Translations under genes and position numbers: made by a program
Shown: one piece after another, positions 12,401 to 27,400 of the stretch
How the letters are laid out: every line of letters starts with the position of its first letter
Position numbering within the stretch: position 1 is the stretch's first letter
Notes under the pieces: model-generated
Database searches by the model: none
What the model was told of the DNA's origin: nothing
The model's input: the letters and a program-made list of their open reading frames with translations, nothing else
From: Plectrocnemia conspersa
Taxonomy: Eukaryota; Arthropoda; Insecta; Trichoptera; Polycentropodidae
Reading direction: 5' to 3'
DNA length: 64,000 nucleotides
NCBI GenBank assembly: GCA_009617715.1
Contig: VTFK01000050.1
Span: 372,001-436,000 of the forward strand

Positions 12401-15400
12401 AATTGAATGATCATAGCTATACATATATTTCAGAAAAAAAATACCATTTGGCTTGAATTGACTTCCTTGAGCTCCTGCCCAATCATATTTATCATCATGT
12501 TTATGCTCCACATGTCCATGCGATGATCCATGACTAGAACCATGAGAATCATATCCATAGTTGTTGCCGTAAGTATAAAATCCTTCTTTAGAACCACCGC
12601 AACACGAATGACTTGGCATGTGATGATGTCCAAGATCTAAATAATTAAAACCTTTATCTTTGTCATAGTTGTGATGTGATACCCTCGGTGGATATAAACT
12701 ATTATTTGGTAGATAATGTTTGTCATGATTATTTAAGCCCCAATAGTCAAAAGACGATTTGTGTTCATCGTGGCTACTATGATGACTACTATGGTGTTGA
12801 TTGTATCCATATGAACCACCATACTCTCCCCATTTTTTATCTTTTTTATCACCACCGGCTATTTCGTAAGGAACGAAGTTCCTATCCCATCTTCTATCTG
12901 AATCTGGCATATAAGGCCTTCCAAAACCATCGTATTTATCCCTCCAACCTTTCCAATTGAAGTGATCTTGCTGTTTATTTTCATAGCTGTGCCTGTGTTC
13001 CGAGTTATGCGAAGGCCACCTTTCTCTATTCTGATTCCTGTCGTCGTATAAAGTCCAACCAGGTTTACTCGAGTGTCCGACATTCTGGGTCAACCAATAG
13101 GGCCAACTGAGACTGCAATCCGGAGCACTGTTCCTATCCAATTCGTAAAAGTCATAGTCTCTGTCTTCTATAAAGTCCTTTCTTAGATCTAAAAGAGACA
13201 CTGGAGTGGCAGTCAGCTCGCAGATTCCTCTGCCTCTGTTGGACGGATCGAGCCTTGAAAGATAAACAATAACAGTGTAAAAACAATTCTGAAAACAGCA
13301 TTTCGTAATAATTAGTCAGTGTGTATGATTCGTTCAATTTTCGCACAAGTTGCTTTTCGCCTCATTACCATATTTTTTGTGATAATCACAATTATAGAGA
13401 AGGCCGAAAAATCATTAAAAGCACACGATTGATCAAAGCGTCTTTTAACTTAATAACCAATTAGATATAAATATTTTTTACCTCTATTTAACTATTAAGT
13501 CATCAGATATTAGTATTGCGATGATGCATATTCTCAATGCCAACTTTTATTGTATTTTTTTTAATATTAATTCACAGTTAATGTCCATATAGCGCTACTC
13601 TTTAGATCCATAAAGATTATGTAGACATGATTAAATCAATATGAAGTATTTTTACAACGATTTATAATCATGATGGTAATGGATATAAACAAAGGTCAGT
13701 ACTGAAAAAGTAATAAGGAAAAGTATTTTCAAGGCAATAAATAATATATGTAAGAACTTTCAATTTTTAAACAAATTATCATTATTAGAAAAGACTCGAG
13801 AATCATATTTTTTTTTACCCGCCATTTTTAAACAAATTTAACAAAGACATTTATAAGAGTTATGGTTATGTCGATATAACTAACATCACAGCACTTACTG
13901 TGCCCACAAATCTCATTATATAATATCATTCATAAATGACAAAAAATGGTGTAAAAGAGAACATTTTTTTATTTTTTTTATTTCTAATTTCAAAGGTTTT
14001 TTCTCCATGATTTTTTTAAATAAAGCTACCAATTTTTTATATTTATTTCAATATCTACTATTTTCAAAAATATGGCAGATCAGATTGGCTAACGAACTTA
14101 GTCTATATATTAACAAGATCAATCTTTAAAACAAGTTTTATGATGAAACAGTTCCACTTGTTATAAGTTACTGAACTTCATACGCTATTTGCCAAAAATA
14201 TCTCGTAGACAAATTTCAAATATGTGCTTCTTTTGAAGAAATTGTTATGATCAGATTTTTTTATTGAGGTACTAAATTATTTGTACCATAAAAAATCTAC
14301 ATATTCAACATCTAACTCAATACATAAACACAGCCCATAATAAAACACTCCTATGGTAAATCGCTTGCGCAATGAAAATTCCAGTAGTTTTCTTTGCTGC
14401 GAAAGTTTTCTTTGCATACATGCATGAGTCTTCGAACGAATCCGCTTAAAATTTTCTCAATGCGAATCGCTTGAATGCAAACATTTTTGGCAGTTTCAAA
14501 ACACACACCTAGTGCACACAATGGGGCGTTTCGTCAGAGAATTTTCCTCTCAGCTTCCGCGATGTACCATCATCTGGGCCTTTCTCCCGGGTGTCAGGTG
14601 TAAAAAGTGCGGTGTACGGGTAACCCTGATCCGTTTCACACCGTGCGCCAGCACTAACCGGCGTCCATTATGCAACGACCCGACTCATTATTGAGTTTCG
14701 AGATAGCCATCATCCCATTGTCTTTTCCATACTGGATTACGTACCAAAGCGGTACCTTGAAACAAAAAAATGCTCATGCAAAACACCGGACCGTTCCAGT
14801 TCGGACTGGCCAACTGGACCGGCGGAAGTTTTTGGATAGGCCAGTTACGTGATGTTCTACTAGAAAACGTGTTGCACAAACTTTTCATCGTGATCATGAT
14901 ACAGAGACACAATTAGACAATTTTAATTGAAAACGTTATCAACTCTATGAGATTAGGAAAATCTAGGAAAACTTAATCTGTGATAATCGATCGGAATAAC
15001 GACTATCATCTCCCAGACTCAACATAAATTAAAGACACCATTCAATATGACTAATTAATATCGTGCTAATTAATACATCGATGCCTCAAAAAAATCTGAA
15101 TATTTTTATAAAATAAAACATTTTTTCCCCTAAAGCAATTTTTAATTTTCTTGCCTTTTAAAAAAAAACAGATATAAACATTTGCTACTAATTCTTGTGG
15201 AATATTTATATTTTATTTGTTTACAAAAACATGAGTTGCCTAGTTCTTGCCTTATAATACCGCTGTTTTTTGCTTTCTTAATTATAAGATTTGCTTTGTT
15301 CATAGTTTTTTTAAGTATACATAATATGTAAATCATTATTTATAATTAAATATATAATTGAAAAAGAAACATCAACCTCTTATCCATACACTTAGCCTAA

Positions 15401-18400
15401 GTATATTTAACACAGTTTATAATTTTATTTTAAATAATATGACATCGCCGCATTTTTTTTTTTATTATCCTTCAAATAATTTTTTTACAATACAGCTTTA
15501 TAGAATAAATCAATAGAAAATTAACTAAACATGTTAGTAGAATTAAATGGTAATATTAATATATTTTAATATACTCAATTTGAGCAATGTCAATCAAACT
15601 TTGTATATTTATTTTTTCTATTCAGCCAGGGCGAAGCGGGGGATGCGACTACCCCATTTTGTCATCATGTTATTAATTTATATTTTCAATTACTAGTATT
15701 ATTTAAATTATATTTTAATAAATAAATGGTTTATAAATATGTTATTAAATTTTTTAATTGAATATTTTAGTATTATAATACAAAAAGATGAGCAAAAAAC
15801 CCAAAATAAGATTTTTCGCTTCTCATTTTTGTGTTGTATATTTCAAATAAACATAGAGCTGCTAACAGTTTTTACAATTGTATTATATAACAAGACGAAA
15901 AAAAGATTAGAACATGATGAAAATCCTATTATTATGTAAGATCAACAAGAATAATTTTTTGCGGTTGAAAATATTTCTAATTTACATTTGGACATAAAAA
16001 ATCCTGAATGAAAAATAAAAGACTGTAGCCAAAAATGTATTTAATAATTGTCAATAAATCTGGGGTCTATCCATACCCCTGTTCGCACTAATAGTATTTT
16101 TATCTGCCTTCCACTTTGAGTTACAATCGATCCCACCTTTTATTGGCAACCTAAATCTCAATATTAAATTGAATTAAATTAAATACTATCCGTTATATAA
16201 TTAGCTTAGATGTACTATGTGATCCTGAGAAAATATTTTTCCCTCTCCTTCCTACCATCTCACTCGTCTTTTAATTGCCATTAATTTTGTATAAATAATT
16301 TTCGGTAAAAATACACTTTGTTTAAATTTACTCTTTCTGAAATACCACCTTCTGGTCTATATATGTAAATTTAATCAACACACGAATAGGATCACACATT
16401 GCGTGTTAAGTTTGACTTTAATATACCGCAACTTGGCATCGAGTGTCATGCCAAGATATTTTGCTAAATTAGAGTAGGGGAGCATCTTCTGGTTGATTGA
16501 CACAGTTAGAGGGCATTTGCATCGGTTGGTTAAATTGACGTGGTGAGACTCGCTCTCATTCAGATTTATGAACCAAAGTCACCGACTTTGTTAATTGCAC
16601 TCTGAAGCTATTTATTTCAATCGATAAGATCGTCGACAAAGTAATTTTTGTACCTACGGCATTGACTGAGACACGTCATCTGATATATTACCGAGCGTTC
16701 CCACTATGACGGCACAACGTCGTAGTGGGAACGCTCGGTAATGACGTTTTTTTGTAATAGCGTTAGTTATTTTCAAAGTTCTGTTCTAATTTATTTTGTT
16801 TTATTATCACTTCTGAGAAATCATTAAATCGTGCTGCCACCGTCTTAGTGATAATGATTATCTTTAAATCGTATTATAAAGTAATAATTTTATTATGAAA
16901 TAATTATTGTCGATCGGATTGATAGATTAAATCAAAAAATATACAATCTGCGTAAGATGATATTCGATTAAGACTTCACCCTCGCCCTAAAGAAGATGAT
17001 GAACCTAACATGGATTCAAAACGGAATTTTTTTCTAGTATATTAATTTTTTGTTATAGTCAAGTTTATTATTTATATGGTTATAGTGCAGTACTAAGTAT
17101 TTTATATCTATTCCCAACTATTGTACGGAAAGCTATGGCGTCATGAAATTTGCAGTCATTATGTTTGGAATAACATTCTGCAATGTCACTGCTACCATTT
17201 ATACTTAACTGTCAAATATAAACATATTATAGAGAAAATTATATATAATAAAACAGACGGGTAATTATATATTTGTTAAATAATGTATCTAAAATTATCC
17301 ATGTTTAAAAAATTATATTTATTACATTTTATAAATTGGTGCAAAACATAATTTTTTTTTAATAAACCTTTTACTATTAAAAAATGCATATTATATAGTT
17401 TTAATAATATAAACCTATATTTTTTAGATTATAATTAAATTCTTAGATTAGATTACATTTACAATTTTTATAAAAACAAAATACAATTTAATTTAAAGAA
17501 ATCGCTTTGATTGATTTTGTAGTACATTATTTATTTAATAGGTTTATTGCAACAAATATGAAAAAACATACATTAACATATCTACCTTATGATTTCACTG
17601 CAACGCCAGTGAAAATATAATTTCACTGATGATGCACTATAAAATATATAACATAGCTTAATAACAAAATATCAGTTTACACATTTTTATCACAAATATA
17701 AAATAAATTGCTATTTATTTAAAACTACACAATATTGTTAAATTCATAATTATTTTATCGCTATAGTGTCTCGATATTTAGATAACGGCAATTTTTTTTT
17801 TTTGACTCAACATTTCTGCAAAAGTATTCGTTTTTTAATTTTTTGTAATTTGCACCTTAATATCATTATTTAATTTTTATAATAAAGTAGAAATTGTAAA
17901 ATTTTTACAGAACTCTCACAATAATTTGAAAAATGATTTGTGCAGAAAAATTAAGTTAAAAATAAAATTGCCGATATTCTGAATAAATACAACTTACCAT
18001 TATAGTGTAGCTTTACGTATGCGTTTTATCTTATCTTTGTGACAAAAAAATGTATATTGATTATTTATTACTTAAAATAGTCAATTTAAATCATTATTAA
18101 ATCCATGATATGCCATTCATTGTAGTTCAATGTTTAGCAATAAATTATTTTAACCGACATTTCACAACTTTAGTAATACAATCGATATTCTAAGATCATC
18201 GCATATTATTCCTCCTAATCTATATTTGCTTTAATACAAATTTTCTTCGTTTAATTACCCTTATCGATACAGCATCTCATACACTTTCGACACGCGCGCC
18301 TTTAATTGGTTTTCGGCACAATCCTTGGGAAAATTTCGCCACTGCATAGACAGATGGTTATCAAGCCATAAAGATATGCGCCTTTTAATGCGTGTCAGCT

Positions 18401-21400
18401 TTGATGCAACACATATACACACAATTAAGCACACACAAAGTCTATAACTGTATCGTTTTTCTATCGGCTGTGAGAAAAACAAATGTGTATGAGCAACAAC
18501 AATAATCGATACGTTTATTGTATTTAAATTCTTACAAATCGAGATTTATGGTGTTTAACACACTCGGCCTTGTCGAACATAACCACGGTGCACATTTCCA
18601 CACTTCAACAAATAATATCGTGATCATTGTTTACCTGCGGTGTTATCTATCTATCATCATAACAATGGTAACCTTGCACGAACGGTTCGATTTCGCAACG
18701 GGCAGGATGCGCGAATCTTGCGCAAAAGTCTATTGTTCTTATCGCGAATCCTGTTACAACAAATACCTATAGTGTAACAAATCAAACAGTTTATGTGTTT
18801 TGACAGGTTATTCAAGTTTTGCCACAAAATTGTGATACTATCTAAGTTCCAGTTCACAGGGAACGAACATGTTTAAAGATTGAATTCTCTTACTTTAACA
18901 TTTTTTATGATGCACATTTATTAGCTATTAAGTATTGGTTAGACTCATTTACAAGTGTGAAAATTCCAAATGTTTTTATATCAAAAATGGAGGCAACGTA
19001 ACGGAGAAAAGGAAACCGGAACACGCAGAAACATAACAATTTGTAAGATAATACAATTTAGTTGAACTTGCTGCGGTACCTCGCGACAGTGAGCGACCGA
19101 CGGCTATTTAAATTGAATTGAATATTTTAATTTCGAAATTATGGTATTTAAAAATATAAATATAATTGAACTTTACTTAATGAGATTTACAAAACTGTAA
19201 GTAATACAAAATTTAAAAAATATTTTATGTAAATTATGATTCCAAAAAGAAAATATTAAAAAGTAACGGATTGAACTCAATATGAAAAACTTTAAAACCA
19301 CAAAATTTCAATATTTCTGATTTATAACTATTTTATAACTGTACTATTACACTTAACGGGGTAAAACATATTTTGCAATAATAACTCTTATATATTTTTT
19401 GCACATTTTAAAGCTTCTACATTGTGCACTAATTATTTTGGATTTATTTGAAATAAATTTAAAAGCTCCACTTTCTTATATAAATGACGAAAACAGCATA
19501 GAGTAATTTATATCCAAAGCATAAACATATATATATTACATAGGCTGTAAGCTCATAATCCTAAAAAAGTTTTGCGCCGCTCTCTACTTTCAAGTAAACA
19601 ATATTTAGTCATAAAAAATACACTAATTTCAGTCTAAATTTTCCTTTCCTTTAAAAAATAAAAATATAAAAGCAAAATAGGTTTTTGAATACAGCAATTT
19701 TACGACACTCTAGTACATGTAGAATTTCGTTAAATTTTGAAAGGACTAAAACAATTTATACACTCCTAGCCCTTTGAAGAGTATCGCCGTACATGTACGG
19801 TGGTCGAACTTTCACTATATTGAAATACCTCAGATATTTATATATTTACATATAATTGAAAAATTTATGAATAAAAAACACTATAATTATTTTTAAATTT
19901 GAATTAATAGTGAGGATTTCTATAGAAAATAATACCAATAAATTAAAGAGTACGAAATAAATGAATATTACAAAAAAATATTTTATGTTAATAAAAAATA
20001 AATATTGTCAGTCTCTGTATTGATATAAAAAAAATTACAAAAACCGAATTAATATATAATAAATATGTCAAATAATTTAATGAAATTTAATAATAGAAAA
20101 GTTTTAAAAATAATAATACAAAAAAGTAGTAAAATAAATCTAAGCAATAAAACGTTAAGAATTAATATTTTTTTCTATAATTTACTATAAATGCAATATA
20201 AAATAATATTAAATAAAGAACTACAGACATAATTATAGAAAAATACGTAAAATTAAATCACTCCCCGGTGTACACTAACCAAATAACAAATGTGTATATA
20301 TTAACTCGCATTTAAAGGGTTAAACAGCTTGGTAAAAAAAATATCATAACATTCTAAAATTTCACATCAAATGAGTTAAATTTTTAATAACAAAACATCC
20401 AAATACAAAAATTATTGAAATGCTGGAATAATTTAAAGCTTCAATACCAACTTTCTAGTACTAAAATACTGACATTAATTTATTGGAAATATCGGTTTAA
20501 TAGTAATAATAATTTAAGCTATTTCTTTGCTAATATTAAATATTTTTGCTATAATACAACTATGATGAGAAAATATTTCTATAATTTCTTAAAACATAAT
20601 TTTTTTATAGGTTGCAAAATATATTTCTAGCCTAGAATTTAATTACTGTTTTCTAGTATCACAATTTCATTTTCCGGTAGTATGTACTAAATCAGTATCG
20701 AACGAGCTACAATTTAAAGTATCAAACGATTAATACTTGAAATACCTGGGTTTGAATTCCATATGAATCTTTGTATTTTTTAATTTCTATCGAGTCTGGA
20801 AGACCAGAATTAGTGACTATTATATTATTATAATACCGATCGATATTTACAGATTGGGTTTTCCTAGATTTTCCTTATCTTGCGAATAAATATCGTGCTG
20901 AATTACCTATTTCTTTGGCAATATAAGATTTTTCTACAATATTTAATAACTATGATGTGAAAATATTTACTTGCCTATCAATGTAATATAATATCGATCG
21001 ATCATGGCAGATTCGGTTTTCCTTGATTTTTCTAATCTCACGTATGACTTTTGAAATGACTTAATAAGCTAAGTTCATAATACGTATGAAAATATTCTAA
21101 TATTAAGCTATTTCAACTGAAAATAAAAAAATTTACAAACCATTGCAACAGAAGTTGTAGAATAATTTAGGAAAAAAATGCATGTTTTGTATGTTTTAAT
21201 TTAACGAGCTAGAATATAAAAAGTTCAAATTAATTTAAGGGATATAGGCAGAAATATTTGTGTATTTTATTTTTTAGGTAAATATCCTATTACATACATC
21301 AAAAAAGTCATATGTATTATAGATGAATTAAGTGAGCCCAAATGTACCTGTTTAACTCAAATATTAGTAAATTATGAGACATATAATAATATTACAAAAG

Positions 21401-24400
21401 TATATTCAACTTTTTTAATTCGATGTTTTTGGTTAAATTTAATTTATTTAATGGCACGAAGTGATTTTTAAAGTATTTTTCTATAAAATTTTTATAGTTT
21501 TATTAAAACTATTTAGCTATTTTAGAATAAATTGCTTTATTTTCATATAAAAAACATCAAAGATCGGTAAGTCAAAATAAACGGTAAGTCAAATATTTTT
21601 GATACGCTTTTCTTGTACTAAAAAAATTGAGTACAACAAAAACTTTTTATTTATCAAAACTAATTTTCCCATTATTACATAAAAGTCAATTAAGCCGCGT
21701 AGAACAAATTTATATACTTTAATCTTTAATCACGAATTTCACTAAAAGTAGGTAATAAAACATCTACTACTAACAAGATAGTATCATATATTGCTATTAT
21801 TAAATCAGGTTTTTTTAAAATACATGCCGATTAGGTGACGTTATATTTAAATTTATTTATTTATTTTAAATCTTTCATTGCGCTAGCTTAATGCGTCACA
21901 ACAGATTAAACACAACTACTAAGTAAGTAGCGGAACACCAGACTGAAATCAAAGTCTAAAAATCAGTGACTATTATAGCCTTCAATAAATGTAATTATGC
22001 AAAATTTAGCTTGATTTTATTTTAATTATTTCTCAATAAAATAAGGAAAATCGTGGAACACCTAATCTTTAATAATCAAGTGGATTTATAATTATATTAT
22101 TATCAACAATTCTGATCTAAAAGCACTAGAGTCCATATGTGATTCAAACCAGAGCTAGTCATATTAATATTATTAATATAAATTATGAACACATATGTAT
22201 ATAATTTTCTACAATATTTAAAATATCATATGTAAACATATTTTATGCAGTAGAAAACTACTTCGTTAAATATTTTGATGAAAAGTTTGTAGACAAAAAG
22301 TCAAATAATAATTCAAACTTTTGCTAACGAAATTTCGATCCATGATTATTTTTTTTTTTTTGAATATATAAAATAATATATCCATAAAATTGTTATCCAG
22401 TGACTAAAGTACGTCATGTTTTGACTAAGGATTAAAAAAAATAAAAACTGACATACCTATAATTGAAAGTCTCACAATCGAATCTTCTTTCTTCTGAACA
22501 TTCTCTTTGGCAATCTTCTAATCTTTCGCATGGAACGACTCTCAGCACAACTCTGTCTTGAACTCTCTTTCCGGCGAGCACTCTTCTATAACAAGCTACA
22601 ACAAAAAAACAACAACAATATGAGCAGATTTATAAAAGCCGGCGCACACCTATCAAACGTCAAAAGCCAGTGATGCGCAAAAATCGATACGTTACAATCG
22701 ATTTTGTAACGATCGTCGATAAGCGTTACAATTTACCTTTCGCATCCTCGACGATTATTACGGAACTGTACGCGTTCGCGAACAGCAATATATTTAACAG
22801 GAACATTATCACAGAAGAGCATTTAATATTACTCATTTTTTTATAAATATCACAATAAATTTTTAAAGCACTGGTAACTTTTATTATGCAGAATGAAATA
22901 GTATAAAATCACACTATTTCGTTCGCGTGCGACTCGCGCGCTCCATTTGGAGGCGAAAACGTTTTCATTTGTGTAAACGATTCATACAACACAGGAACAG
23001 AATGTCAACAAAGCCACCCCTTATCGCCGATCCGCATCTCCATTGAAATGCAAAGCTGGAAAAGTCACCGCGGTGCGCATGCGCAGCCGGAAAACTGTTT
23101 CGCCATTGTTTGACGTTTGGCGCATGCGCGTTTGCCACCGGTTCGGCGTTGACTGGGATTCTGACGAGCGATCACTCTCCGTTTTATACGCAGATCATTA
23201 TCGTCTACCTTGATAGGTTTCGTCTAGTTTTTAGATTCGCACGCGTATTAGCGTCGAATTGATTGAAAAAATAGTAGTAATTTTGCGGAAAAACTGTCGA
23301 GTTCAGAACTGGAAAAACTACTCCAGGGTTTAAAAACTGCGAAAAGTTACTACAATAGCATTATTATTTTCATTTAAACAAATTTTAATTTTTCAGTATG
23401 TAAACGGATTTCCTAGTTGTTAAAAAGAGGACTATATTTTTCACATGGTAAATAAATTTAAATATGCATTGGTGAAGATAATTTGAAGCTTTACTCTATT
23501 TTTAAAGACCCCATTGCAATAATATATGAAGTGACAGTTTCATGGACTCGTGTAAATGAAAACAGAAGAACAGAAAATTAAGAACATGTTAACTGCACAT
23601 GTCTACACCACGAAAATGTATGATTTACATACAGAATAAGAACTACACATGTTCTTGCAATAAATATATTTTTACTTTTGACCAAAAATATAATAATAAT
23701 AAAAAATAAAATATATTGTTTAATAAATGTAAAAATAAAATATATTGTTTAATAAATGTAATTTTATAATTTATTGTTTTTGTATTCACAATGGTAAAAT
23801 CAGTAAAATCAATAAAATAAAATGAGAATTCATATTTAAAAATATTGAATGGCACTAAACTACTTTAAAAAGGACATGATCATTTAAGGGTCAAATATTA
23901 GCTGCAAAATTCAATGAGGATAAGTTAGGGATTGATGAATGTACGTATGAAAGCCGGCATATGTTGACGGAATGAAATTGTTGAAAAAATAATTAAAATG
24001 TGCACACAGTATTAAATGAGTTAAAAATCACAATACATAAAATTTTATATTTTTGTCACTTAAACATAGAGATTAATTTGCCAAAATCTAAATTTGTTGA
24101 CACAACAATTCTCACAATTGGCATGTTATTACATTGAAGTCTTTATTTTTTTAGCAACATTTCTGATTCTAATAAAATAATTACGGCAATAACAACATAT
24201 TTATGATTATTTTATTTTTGTAAATATGTTAGAAAAAAATATAATATTTCACTACTAAAGCGGCTTGCACATACTTAATAATAAATACAATTAAAGTATT
24301 AAATACCTAACAAAAAACTATCTTAATCAAAATGCCTTATTTACTCTATATTTCACTGGAGCTTAAAAAAATTTTAAAAAAATTGCCAGCAATTAATCGC

Positions 24401-27400
24401 TAGCTTTTTACCGCCACGTCAATTGATCGCATAAATAAATGATCACTAGCATATTTCACCGTCTATGATATGCATTTTTGCAGAAAACAAATTTAAACAT
24501 TGTGAAAACTTTACTGCATAAATTTTGCTGACACTTCCTAAATCGGTTACATAATCAGTAATAATATTTTCTGTAATGAAATATATTTTTATATAGTTTT
24601 TAGATGAATGGAACTTTAGAAACTAAGATAGTCAAATATTTCCAACATGCAATTTTTTTGTTTTGCAAAAAATATTTCCCTATCTTCAAGTTCTTTATGA
24701 CAGTCATAACCAAGCTAAAACCCAATAAACAAGCAGTTGCAAACAAAATAATGATTAAAAAAACACATTGTATTTGCCGAAATTCCAGAAATGACTTATT
24801 CATATTATGCTGCTGTGGACTTTCTCAATGACTGATATTGAATTTTCCATATTCCTTAAATGTTTAATTTTTATTTCAAGTATATTGTAATTATTGGAAC
24901 ATAATGCTAACAATGTTTTTTAATATTATATATAACAAATAATTTTATTAACAAGCAATAACGATGTTTTAAAAATAAATCGCAAGATAAAATATTGTAC
25001 ATTGCCAAAAACAATATTTATTATCGTAAATCAGGTAAAGAAGAACAGATTAATCATTAAATTTTCTATGTATTTGTAAACATACAAAAATTAACAAATA
25101 TATTTTTTCTGACAAATTTATACTTTTATAAAAAAATATAATTAGTACGAATATTATTTTTGTATTGGGAAAGTATAGTGAATTTATGTTGATATTAAAA
25201 GTACTACAGTTTTTATAAACTGTAATATATAAATTTGTTATTATTTTAAAATGTATTTAGTTGCTCATTTCGCTTTTTTCTCATATTGTTGATACAACTC
25301 AATTTAATTTTTAAGAATAATAAATTTATTTTATGTTTAACAAGATTTAGAAAAAAAATAAAACCTCATTATACTTTAACAAATTTACTATACAGTGTCA
25401 GCAAAAAACAACTTAAGTTTATGACAATCCTATAAATTTAAAGCTCTAGTGTTTTACTTTAATATAATATTACAAAAAAAATCTGGTTAATGATATGACA
25501 ATATGTTTTTTTTTTGCATTAAAAGTTGATATTAAAAATGATGTTAAATATGCGTATAAGCAATCTTTTATTCTTTTTATTAATACGATCATCATAATTG
25601 CATGCATAATAATTACTACATAGATGAGATTATATCAGAGCTATTATGTTGTTATACATAGTTAAGTGCAACAATGGCCGCTAACTATAATAACAACCGG
25701 TGACCGATCAAAATTTTCGATAATGCCGTAGTGAATTATTTAAAAAGGTTGAGAGCCTGCGTAATAAAAATACTTCAATGCGTGCATGCAGTCATCGTTA
25801 GTGAGGTGATTAAGAGCAATTTACATTTGGGCAATGGAACTAAAACAATGACACTTCCTAGTTGGGCTATATAAAAAACGTCGTCATCACTTTTAAATGT
25901 ACGTACATACATAGGTCACCCTTGAGTTTGGAAAAAAATCGTGTAAACCTATCGAAAAAAAGCGTAAACAATAGATAAAGAAGATCCGCGAGATGTTGAA
26001 ACGCGAAAAACGCTTCCTATGGCGAAGGTCGGTCTGGAAAATTGCATGGAAAACGTGAACTGAATCGTTATCTGATTGAAAATAATGTTAATAATTATAT
26101 ATGTAATTATAACATGTGTGAAAAACTATGCATATAAATTTAATCGCACACTGAAACGGTATTTCAATGGTAATTTAAATAAAATCCCTATAAAATATAT
26201 TTTAGTTAATACCATTATAGAAAAGAGTTTTATTTAAATTAAATTGATGCACTTGTAATCTTATGTGTTCTGTTCATACCCCTGAAGGTTGTGATTTATC
26301 TTATGAAAGATAAGCAAATCTGATTAGATAACAAAAAAATACAGGAAATAAACACACGATCATATGTTTTAACATATTGTAATTAATAATTTAAATAAAC
26401 ATATTGATTTTTCTACAATATCTTTTAAACATATTGTAATGTTATAAAATATTACATACCTCAATATCCTAAGCAAAAAATAATAAAATTAATTTTGATC
26501 GTATCGAGGTCACATCTTAACCATTAAGCTAAGCTAGTTTTAATTACTTGTTTAAAGCGTAATTAAACAATTTTTATAGATATTTGTGAAGACACTGCTA
26601 TACAAGCACACGTGACGATAAAAAATTTGGATAGATTAGGACCACTAAATGTACATGTTAAATAAACCTAAACAAAAATCACTTAGTGTATTCAAATACA
26701 AGTCGGTGTATTGCTTAATTTCTAAATGAATGTCGATTTTTGCAAATTTTATTTTTGCGTACTTTTAAATACTTTTTTTAATTTTTAAATATTTTTTGTA
26801 ACCTGACAGGTCTAAACCCAATGCGTTACAGTGGGGTAAATCTATAAATCAATCAGACATATTAATATTTAATAAATTTATATACATCATAATATGATTT
26901 TTCCTCACGGCTCGCTAACAGAAAAAATATATTACTCAGCTACAGAGTGACCCATAAATCTATTTATTTTGTGGATTCAGCTTTGTGAGCTCAGACTACT
27001 AAATGAATATTCATTAAGCTGCATTGGTCGAGTGCAAGTGAATCATTGTTGGAGTAATAGTGCAGCATCTAAACTCAAGGCTTCCGAGGACAATGGGCCG
27101 CGATAACTATGAACAAATTGCTATTTTTCGCATACATAGCCAAATTTTTACACGATGCAGTCATCGTGTATGTAAAAGCGTGATACAAACGAGCGTCACC
27201 GATTAAAATCTTTAGATAAATATGTAAATAAAATTTCATTTTTGCATTGAGATTTGGGTATTGTTTTTAATACGTTTTTATCCCATGGAGATTTATTATA
27301 ATGGATTGCTGTTTTTTTAAGTGTTTCCTTGATATTGCTAGACCTAATTTTAATAACCATGAAATAATAAATTATAATAAATAATTTAACCCTATATTTC

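Larger units (their letters stand above)
13254..22456 (-). other. 9.2-kb intron between the two halves of PAN-2
   Basis: AT-rich, no credible exon on either strand. It contains GC-richer islands at about 14480-14860, 18240-18500 and 18640-18770 that may be regulatory, a small foldback element (16688-16741), and SINE-like pieces (20720-20840, 21910-21985). Open frames here are short and lack coding character. Confidence 0.6.

Noticed and set aside
24600..24831. Overlapping frames on both strands with hydrophobic stretches
   Set aside because: AT-driven low-complexity codons, no splice sites, no promoter, no family.
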